From Burkholderiaceae bacterium (GTDB taxonomy: Bacteria > Pseudomonadota > Gammaproteobacteria > Burkholderiales > Burkholderiaceae_D): DNA of 42,314 nt. The position numbers and the translations under genes are program-made. The DNA is taken from NCBI GenBank assembly GCA_018882935.1, contig VERA01000016.1, positions 1 to 42,314 on the forward strand. The letters run 5' to 3'. The notes under the pieces were generated by a model. It was not told where the DNA came from and made no database searches. It was given only the letters and a program-made list of their open reading frames with translations. Shown piece by piece: positions 35,873 to 42,314 of the stretch (within the stretch, counting starts at the first letter, position 1; each line of letters opens with the position of its first letter).

Positions 35873-37224
35873 TGCTAATGGATTTGTTTAAGGGCCCGCT
35901 ATACAAAGCGCAAATCCAAGTATTGGAAGCAGAGCTTAGGCAGCTCCATAAACGATGTGAGCTTACCGAAACTGAGTTAAACCTACTTAAAGATAAGTAC
36001 CTCAAGCTGCTCACCTTGGCAAAAACTTTTAGTGCGTTGGATGCATATGAGATAGATCAGGAACTTGAGAAAAGAAAAAAATCTCTTGAAGAGTTCAGGA
36101 GAACGATTTCTAATGCAAAAAATGAGCAAAGAGAGATTGCATCTGATGTCGAAATATTACGAAAAGAAATTCTGGTTCTTGAAGAAACTAGGTTACTTGA
36201 AAGTTTTGCCCTTTACATACCAAAATTCAAATTCACTAGCTCACTACAATATAAGCAGAGGTTAGATGGAATTCGTGCAAAACAAAAAGAAATGATCAAA
36301 TCAGGACTTGCGGCCACAGGAAATATGAACTGGGAGGTCAACGGTAAGAGATCTGAGGGAAAAAAATTAGTTACCGATATGATCAAGCTGGTACTCAGGT
36401 CATTTAATAATGAATGCGATCACTGCGTTGATAATGTTAAGTTTGATAATATAGAACTTGGAGAAAAACGTATACTTCAGTCATTCGATGCTTGTAATAA
36501 GCTCGGCAGAGTGATGAGCGTGTCCCTGTCTAACGAATATCTTGAACTAAAAATTGATGAGCTGCGACTAGCCCATGAATTCCAAGTAAAGTGTAAAGAA
36601 GAAAAAGAAGAAGCCAAACGCGCCCGAGAAGAATTACGTGAGCAACAAAAAATAGAACAAGAAATTCGCTCTGCAAGGGAGAAAATCGCGAAAGAACGTA
36701 GACATTTTACTAGTGCACTCAAAGACCTTCATCTCCGACTGGAAAAATCGACAACCCTCGAGGATAAAGATGCTATCAAAGCCAAAATTTCTGAAATTGA
36801 GGCGTCGAATTCAGCTCTTGAGAGCGAAGAAAAGCTAATTGATTATAGGGAGCAAAATGCTAAAGCGGGCTACGTCTATGTGATATCCAATATTGGTGCT
36901 TTCGGCGAGGGCGTTTATAAGATTGGCATGACTCGAAGGCTTGACCCAATGGAGAGAATCGAGGAGCTCGGTGATGCCTCAGTGCCGTTTTGGTTTGACG
37001 TACATGCCATGATATTTTCTAATAATGCCCCAGACCTGGAGGCGAAGCTGCACGAGCATTTTTCGAGCGGTCGTATCAATAAAATAAATACCAGAAAAGA
37101 ATTCTTCCGCGCTAGCATTGACGAAATCGAGGAAGTAATTCGGCGATGCTACGACCCCTCTGCAGAGGTTATCCGCGAAGCGCTGGCAGAGCAATATCGT
37201 GAAAGTCTACGATTTTCTGCATAG
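35869..37224 (+). CDS. DUF4041 + GIY-YIG (T5orf172/MUG113) nuclease, SNIPE-like
   Basis: 451 residues. Residues 8-110 are coiled coil; 110-240 match DUF4041 (MNWEVNGKRSEGKKL, then LVLRSFNNECDHCV, FDNIEL, LKIDELRLAHEFQ). Residues 240-330 are a charged coiled coil. Residues 333-415 are a GIY-YIG nuclease: Y335-V-Y337, Y350-K-I-G353, Arg356/Arg357, and Glu391 in DLEAKLHEHF. DUF4041-GIY-YIG is the architecture of SNIPE, a phage-defence nuclease described as membrane-associated and cutting phage DNA during injection. Here no transmembrane segment precedes the coiled coil, so this may be a soluble variant. AT-rich composition and the position beside an ssrA integration site suggest horizontal transfer. 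Phage defence is inferred, not shown. Nearby ATGs at 35872 and 35878 are alternative starts. Confidence 0.85.
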   Translation: MMLMDLFKGPLYKAQIQVLEAELRQLHKRCELTETELNLLKDKYLKLLTLAKTFSALDAYEIDQELEKRKKSLEEFRRTISNAKNEQREIASDVEILRKEILVLEETRLLESFALYIPKFKFTSSLQYKQRLDGIRAKQKEMIKSGLAATGNMNWEVNGKRSEGKKLVTDMIKLVLRSFNNECDHCVDNVKFDNIELGEKRILQSFDACNKLGRVMSVSLSNEYLELKIDELRLAHEFQVKCKEEKEEAKRAREELREQQKIEQEIRSAREKIAKERRHFTSALKDLHLRLEKSTTLEDKDAIKAKISEIEASNSALESEEKLIDYREQNAKAGYVYVISNIGAFGEGVYKIGMTRRLDPMERIEELGDASVPFWFDVHAMIFSNNAPDLEAKLHEHFSSGRINKINTRKEFFRASIDEIEEVIRRCYDPSAEVIREALAEQYRESLRFSA

Positions 37225-37342
37225 ATAGTTTAATTAACCAATTCAATTGAACTGACCCCGCCATGCGGTTATATCAACTACTTGTGGCTCTTAAGCGTAA
37301 GATTTTTCTGCGATATGTGTCTGTCTCAGTAAAAAGTTTGGG
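37225..37342. other. Gap between two convergent gene ends
   Basis: No gene and no convincing terminator hairpin. The palindrome TTCAATTGAA (37242-37251) and TTAATTAA just before it are short and AT-rich. Confidence 0.3.
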
Positions 37343-37700
37343 TTACACCATGCCGTTGGCGGTCTTGTACTGTGATGCTGAAACCCCATCCAGCACGATG
37401 ACGGCGGATATTCCCGTGCCGTCATGGTCATACGCAAGATAGGTACTTTGATCATTACCGCCAACCAGAACATCAGCAACAAGCGGGGGCGTTACCGTAC
37501 CGGTAGGCGTCGAAGTATTGAAATGGCTAATTGCAGAACTAATAAAGCCATCGAGCGTTCTGGCAGCGGTTGCGATATTCGCTAATCCATCAAAATTCAG
37601 CTCATCATGTCCAAGACGGAAGCCTTTGATCAGGACACGCTGAAGTTCTGCGTCAGTTTTTATGTCTTGGTCCGCACCGAACTGGATAATAGATTTACCA
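37343..37700 (-). repeat. C-terminal module of the giant protein (terminal copy)
   Basis: It encodes IIQFGADQDIKTDAELQ, GFRLGHDELNFDGLA and YLAYDHDGTGISAVIVLDG up to the stop. It matches the internal copy at 40440-40860 in the order of its parts and in key residues. Ca-binding-like Asp/Gly residues are visible in the last part. Confidence 0.7.
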
Positions 37701-40700
37701 CTGCTACCTTCGAAAGCAATGTTAATCTCATCAAGTAACTGATTTGCCGTTGCTGTTTTTTCTCCCAAGGTGAGTTTTGTCATGCCATGCTGATTGGCAC
37801 CACCCAACTTGGCTACACCACCGTCGGAAAATAATTTCAGTGATACGAACGATGAATCACCGTCCTGAAACGCGCCGAGGTAAAGATCAATCGGAGCAGA
37901 GCCTAGCTTGCCAAGCGTGAAATCGCCCGTGACTTTTGCGCCAGCGGATGAACCTTCGCCACTATTCGCGATCAGGCCGATATCGCCAGCTACGCTAACC
38001 GATGTCCCAGAGCTTTGTGACAATGTCAGCTTTGCCTCACTACCCTCGCCGAGTGAATGTAGCTGGACATCTTTTGACACGGCCAGGCCAGCGCCGGATT
38101 TAAGCGACGCTTCCAGAAAGCTACTATCGCCACTGCTAATCAGATTGATCCCGCCATTAATCCTCATGCCCAAGGAGCTCCTACCGAGCGCTTCTAAATG
38201 AACCTGAGCCGTATCACCGCTAGCGATCGCTTCAATATTACCGCTCGTGAATGATTCAGCACTATTCGACATAAAGTTCAATTGGCTACCGCTACCGGAA
38301 GCAGACATCAGAATGCCACCGACGGATAAATGAGATGAATCGGGTTTGAGTGTCGCCGTAGCGCTTGCGTCCGTTCCGGTTGCCTGCATGTCGATGACGC
38401 CCGAGATCGTAAGACGCCGGGCGGCATCATTAAAAATCGTCGGTGTCATTGAAGATAGTGTCAAATTGCTGGCACTACCATCCCCGCTGGCTTTGAGTGT
38501 GATTGAACTTGAAAGGAGAACACCGGATGTAGATACATTATCAGCGGTGTTGTCGATCGTAGCTTGCGCGACCGAATGCGTACCTGTAGCCAATAAAGAC
38601 AGTGGGCCGCCCACCAGCACTTGACCGACGGTATTCGCCGTAGACCCTAGAGGAATATTCAAATTATTATTATTCAAAGTAAGCATCGCCTTGCTTCCCA
38701 CCCCCAAGGCACTGAGCGCCAGGCCGCCTGATAGCGAAATCGAAGAGGCAAATGTATCTGAGCCAGCAGCAGATATATCTGACTCTGCTCGAGCATTGTT
38801 GCCGGCGGCTATGATTTTCATACTACCAGTGAGGGCGAGGTTACGACCCGACTCCTCGAGCACCGCAAATGCAGATGCCGAACTTCCAGAAGCAAGTAGC
38901 TCCACATCTCCCTGCAGAGCTATCAATGTCTGGGGAAGAATGTATCCAGGCTTTTCAAAACCATTGGCATGCATGCGAATCGTACTTGAGCTACTGAATC
39001 CACTCGCAATCACCCGGACAGGACCATTCAGACTTATCGTCTGTTGATTAGAAATTAATTCAACCTCTGCTTTTGAGGAAGCACCTGCAGACTCAATGAC
39101 GGTAGTGCCGTTAACAATTACTGATCCGGAACCAAGCGTGTCGCCGGAATTGGAATTAAATCCACCCTGCATCAGTAGATATGTAACCCCACTACTAGAC
39201 ACTACGTCTAAAGAGCCAATACTCACATTACCAGAATAAGCGACGAGGGTTGCGTTAGTATTCGACGGAACTTCTGGCCCTGCCAAATCAATAGTATCTG
39301 AACGAAGACTCAATGCACCATCGATCGATATATTGCCGCCTCCATTACCACTGCCCTCGGTAGGGCGACCATCTACGATGCTAGTGAGCGTACCGCCAGT
39401 TATTAATGAAAGATCTGCAAAACTCTTTGTCCCCAACGCCTTCACACTGGCATGGTTTGCAGAGATAGCGCCATCAAGTACCGCGATCTGCGTCAAGGCA
39501 ATACTTTGGCGACCAGTTGCTTCCGTAGATAAACCCACACCAACAGTAATGAATGCTTTGAATCCTTGATTAGGGATATCGACGACCGCCTCTGCGCGGG
39601 ATTGACCACCAGACGCCTTGACAGAAAGATTCCCAGCAACCGAAAAATTTCGGTCTGCGGCCGATGTGCTCCTCGCCGAGATTACGAATTTGCTCTCGGA
39701 AGCCTCGCCTGAGGCTTGAACAAGAACATCACCACCGATCGTTGAGCCTAGCTCCAGGAATTTGACAAGGACATTGGATAAAGACTGCACTCCCGTCGCG
39801 AGCGAGTATAGGTTTCCGGATACTAAAAATTTTGTGACATCTGCCTGGAAATTCGTCTCAGAAAAAAATCCTGCCGAGTTGATGGATATATCGTTCTGAA
39901 AATCACTATTTACTGTAGAGGTCGCTTGCGTACCCGTCGAAATAAATTTTGCTATCGATTTATAGCCATTTGCTTGAAGATTCACTGCTTCAGTAACCGT
40001 GAAATTTTCATTAGCTTGCAATGAAGCGTCTAGCACAGACTGCGACTTATCCCCTTCAGAGGTGACGTATATTCCGCCAGTAATTTTTATGTCTTTGGCA
40101 GAACTATCACCAAAGCTTTTCATTTGCAAATTGATCTTACTTTCAAGACTGTTACTAGACAAGCTGATATTTTTCGTTGAAATCAGCGGAGATCCTGAAA
40201 GCGTACGCTCTGCAGATATTTCAAACAAAATCTCACTGCGGTAGCCACTCGTAGTTAAGTTAATCAGTTCCGTCGAAATGATGCCAAAGTCAGTCTTGTA
40301 TATCGTCTGTCGGGTACTAAATGGAGATGGATTGCTTAGGTTGACTACCCCAACGCTGATACTTTCTGCAGTTTTTATAATCGAGCCGGTCGTGATGAAT
40401 CGGTTCTGAGTTGGGGCCAGGAGAGGTACCGGTATACCTTCGGTAGTTTGTAACTGGTTAAAAACGTCGACACCACCTAATCCTTCCAGCCTTATCAGCC
40501 CTGTAATGCCACTTCCGTTTAGGTCATAAGCGAGATATTTATCGTTTCCGATATCAGCTACACAAAATCCGGCGACATCTTGTGGTCTTCCTTGAAGCCC
40601 CAGCCGCGCTTGCTCTAAAAGTACATTTATCTTGATATCGTCAGAGACCTGAACGTTTCTCAAATCGATCGAGGAAAATTCCCTCAGCACGCTCGGCATA

Positions 40701-42314
40701 TCAAAGTGCAAATTATCAATGCCGACTCTGAAGCCACTAACAGTCATCATTGATGATATCAATGCTGCGTTGTCAAGATCACTATCGGGAACGGAAATCC
40801 CAATGATCGCTTTTCCTTGAAAATTTATCGTAACAGTCGAAACCATCGACCTGTCAAAATTCAGATAGACTTTTCCCTGATCAAAAATCGTATTGCCTCG
40901 CCCGATTAAAATTGATCCACCATATTTTGCAAGGGACGTATCAAGTACAGCAACATCCCCAGAGCGAAATGCAGTCACTAACCAATCTTTAGGTTCAATC
41001 GCATCTAAGCCCTGAATACGTGCACTGATATAGGATGGCGAGGATACGCGCGGATCACCCGAAATGATACTGACGTTACCACCGACGGATCTTATATTGT
41101 CTGCTTCAAATCTTGTAACAGCGTATGGACCAACCGCACTGATTGACAGATCACCTTTGATAGCAATTGGTGTGGGGCCACTAAACTTTAATGAAGCCTC
41201 ACTCTGCGTTCCGTTCGACGATACATTGACGTTACCGTCAATAGAACTGGGGAATGTTACTACGCTAGTCGGGGTAAATAAGAAATCTGCCTTAGATTGA
41301 GAGAGATCGTTCCTAGCCTCTATGTTTAAATTGCCTCCGATGTGCAAAGTAGCATTTTTCCCTCCAATGGCAACTGTAGAACGTGCGCCATAATTGGAGT
41401 TATTAGACTCACCAGCGCGGCCCGAAATCGTCGAGAAGTCACCATCTACATTAAATCCAGCAACTGATCCTGAGATATCGTTTGAATTTATGCTCGTCAA
41501 TAGCTTTGACAAGCTGTTAAAGCCATACGACTCAACCGACAAACCACCGGAAAGATTTGAATTAGTCGTATCGACTCGCTTAATGCTCAAATTTCCGTCA
41601 TTGGTTGATAAATTTATGAGTGCTGACGCGTTTATTGAAATTGGCGTTGCTGCAATACTTAAATCGCCATGAAGGTTAAGGTCGTCAATTTTTTTGCTTG
41701 AAAATTCGATTTTACTGACGTTAGTTTCAGGATTGAATTCCTGATACTGTCCTGCTTGAAAAACGCCCAAGTTCTTGTATAGGCTGACAGAGCCATCAAC
41801 TTGCGTTGCGTAGGCTGCCGCTCTCGTGCTGTAACCATTAGATGCAACAATCAGCGAATTGATGTCATTTGAAAGTAAACTTCCTAAAGTTAAGCTTGCT
41901 GTTCCATCAAAAGTCAGCGTCGACGAACTACCGGATTCGTTGGCGCTGACTAAAATACTTGAGTCTGATGACACACTTCCAGCCGCCGAGATGAACCCTT
42001 GCGCAGTACTGCCGGCACCAGATGCTCGTTGCGCGATCGGTCCCTGTAAAGTCGTATCGCCCTTGGTATTTACATCGAGTGCTGACTGCGTTCCGATTCT
42101 ATAAATGATCGAGGAATTTTCACCGTTAGCAGAAAAATTTAATGGCCCGCTTGCTGAAAAATTTCCTTTCGCAGTCAATAGGATTAACTGGGATGATGAG
42201 TCCACCGCCGCGGACCTAGCATTATTTGTTAGAGAAATGCCTGCGACATTAATGCTACCTACCGCGCCATTCTGCTGATTCAATATCAGATTCGACGAGC
42301 TGCCAGTCCCTGAT
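37343..42314 (-). CDS. Giant repetitive surface-type protein, N-terminus beyond right edge
   Basis: The frame is open from the right edge to TAA at 37343, giving at least 1,657 residues. It is poor in Cys and Lys/Arg and rich in Ser, Gly, Ala, Asn and Asp. More than 25 units share a core like h-x-A-x-G-x-x-S-x-A-x-h-x-L (for example VQASGEASESKF, LKASGDGSASNLTL, LHSLGEGSEAKLTL), spaced 25-45 residues apart, with alternating hydrophobics as in beta-helix or beta-roll proteins. The C-terminal 120 residues (GFRLGHDELNFDGLA, YLAYDHDGTGISAVIVLDGV) resemble end modules of large type I-secreted or surface proteins. A clear second copy lies inside the protein at about 40440-40860. A role in adhesion or surface layer is inferred. 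No secretion genes are in view. Confidence 0.8.
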   Translation of the reverse strand, partial: SGTGSSSNLILNQQNGAVGSINVAGISLTNNARSAAVDSSSQLILLTAKGNFSASGPLNFSANGENSSIIYRIGTQSALDVNTKGDTTLQGPIAQRASGAGSTAQGFISAAGSVSSDSSILVSANESGSSSTLTFDGTASLTLGSLLSNDINSLIVASNGYSTRAAAYATQVDGSVSLYKNLGVFQAGQYQEFNPETNVSKIEFSSKKIDDLNLHGDLSIAATPISINASALINLSTNDGNLSIKRVDTTNSNLSGGLSVESYGFNSLSKLLTSINSNDISGSVAGFNVDGDFSTISGRAGESNNSNYGARSTVAIGGKNATLHIGGNLNIEARNDLSQSKADFLFTPTSVVTFPSSIDGNVNVSSNGTQSEASLKFSGPTPIAIKGDLSISAVGPYAVTRFEADNIRSVGGNVSIISGDPRVSSPSYISARIQGLDAIEPKDWLVTAFRSGDVAVLDTSLAKYGGSILIGRGNTIFDQGKVYLNFDRSMVSTVTINFQGKAIIGISVPDSDLDNAALISSMMTVSGFRVGIDNLHFDMPSVLREFSSIDLRNVQVSDDIKINVLLEQARLGLQGRPQDVAGFCVADIGNDKYLAYDLNGSGITGLIRLEGLGGVDVFNQLQTTEGIPVPLLAPTQNRFITTGSIIKTAESISVGVVNLSNPSPFSTRQTIYKTDFGIISTELINLTTSGYRSEILFEISAERTLSGSPLISTKNISLSSNSLESKINLQMKSFGDSSAKDIKITGGIYVTSEGDKSQSVLDASLQANENFTVTEAVNLQANGYKSIAKFISTGTQATSTVNSDFQNDISINSAGFFSETNFQADVTKFLVSGNLYSLATGVQSLSNVLVKFLELGSTIGGDVLVQASGEASESKFVISARSTSAADRNFSVAGNLSVKASGGQSRAEAVVDIPNQGFKAFITVGVGLSTEATGRQSIALTQIAVLDGAISANHASVKALGTKSFADLSLITGGTLTSIVDGRPTEGSGNGGGNISIDGALSLRSDTIDLAGPEVPSNTNATLVAYSGNVSIGSLDVVSSSGVTYLLMQGGFNSNSGDTLGSGSVIVNGTTVIESAGASSKAEVELISNQQTISLNGPVRVIASGFSSSSTIRMHANGFEKPGYILPQTLIALQGDVELLASGSSASAFAVLEESGRNLALTGSMKIIAAGNNARAESDISAAGSDTFASSISLSGGLALSALGVGSKAMLTLNNNNLNIPLGSTANTVGQVLVGGPLSLLATGTHSVAQATIDNTADNVSTSGVLLSSSITLKASGDGSASNLTLSSMTPTIFNDAARRLTISGVIDMQATGTDASATATLKPDSSHLSVGGILMSASGSGSQLNFMSNSAESFTSGNIEAIASGDTAQVHLEALGRSSLGMRINGGINLISSGDSSFLEASLKSGAGLAVSKDVQLHSLGEGSEAKLTLSQSSGTSVSVAGDIGLIANSGEGSSAGAKVTGDFTLGKLGSAPIDLYLGAFQDGDSSFVSLKLFSDGGVAKLGGANQHGMTKLTLGEKTATANQLLDEINIAFEGSSGKSIIQFGADQDIKTDAELQRVLIKGFRLGHDELNFDGLANIATAARTLDGFISSAISHFNTSTPTGTVTPPLVADVLVGGNDQSTYLAYDHDGTGISAVIVLDGVSASQYKTANGMV
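40440..40860 (-). repeat. Internal copy of the giant protein's C-terminal module
   Basis: It encodes SGFRVGIDNLHFDMPSVL, VADIGNDKYLAYDLNGSG and ITGLIRLEGLGG, parallel to the last 120 residues of the protein. It differs at the DNA level, so the duplication is old. It splits the repeat region into two arms, as if two proteins of this kind had been fused end to end. Confidence 0.7.

Noticed and set aside
37225-37342. Shared terminator between the nuclease and giant-protein genes
   Set aside because: Only short AT-rich palindromes are present, with no stable stem followed by a T run.
33562-42314. Integrase or recombinase gene for the ssrA-linked element
   Set aside because: None of the frames in this interval shows tyrosine- or serine-recombinase motifs; the gene is either lost or outside the window.

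Overview
The window looks like a chromosome segment of a betaproteobacterium, most likely order Burkholderiales; family placement (Oxalobacteraceae-like) is only a guess. The basis is conserved gene order: maeB, thiL-pgpA-pncC-pyrF, and the block gyrA-pheA-hisC-tyrA-aroA-cmk-rpsA-ihfB-lapA-lapB-(HhH protein)-cysM. Supporting signs are a CIRCE-controlled groESL operon and an ompA-ubiG-gph-ssrA run whose tmRNA encodes the tag ANDNSYAVAA.

Region by region. 1-9.9 kb is housekeeping: a truncated HAD-UbiA fusion at the left edge, malic enzyme, thiamine-monophosphate kinase, PgpA, PncC, PyrF, an EamA transporter, PBP4 (DacB) and an ornithine-cyclodeaminase-family reductase. 10.0-12.3 kb is groESL with a clear promoter, CIRCE operator and terminator. 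12.4-13.65 kb is an isolated gene with the R / S-x-S / E-x-E signature of arginine-type ADP-ribosyltransferase toxins and effectors, preceded by two palindromes. 13.7-17.4 kb holds an ECHDC3-like crotonase, YlqF GTPase, MltB and a small HTH-like protein, with two unusual repeat structures: a 20-bp tandem array starting in the mltB stop codon, and a duplicated 66-bp element inside a 27-bp perfect inverted repeat that includes the cysM stop codon. 17.6-30.7 kb is a long minus-strand block for cysteine and aromatic amino acid synthesis, ribosomal protein S1, IHF beta, LPS assembly control and gyrase A. serC, usually found between gyrA and pheA in related genomes, is absent.

30.9-33.6 kb is ompA-like, ubiG, gph and ssrA. 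The 3' end of ssrA is an integration hot spot: its last 20-odd bases recur at 33713-33734, and its terminator recurs at 35555-35592. Between these lies a decayed island with an RHH-type antitoxin, a Fic/Doc toxin gene with one in-frame stop, a small basic protein, a possible IS scar, and 3' and 5' fragments of a ParD/ParE-like pair. No integrase is visible.

35.7-42.3 kb is visibly more AT-rich. It carries a DUF4041 + GIY-YIG nuclease (the architecture of the anti-phage nuclease SNIPE, but without a visible membrane anchor) and, convergent to it, at least 1,650 residues of a giant repetitive surface-type protein. That protein repeats an A-x-G-x-x-S motif more than 25 times and contains an internal copy of its own C-terminal module.

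The strongest candidates for something undescribed are the ADP-ribosyltransferase gene, the 66-bp repeat/27-bp stem at cysM, and the ssrA-linked accessory segment.
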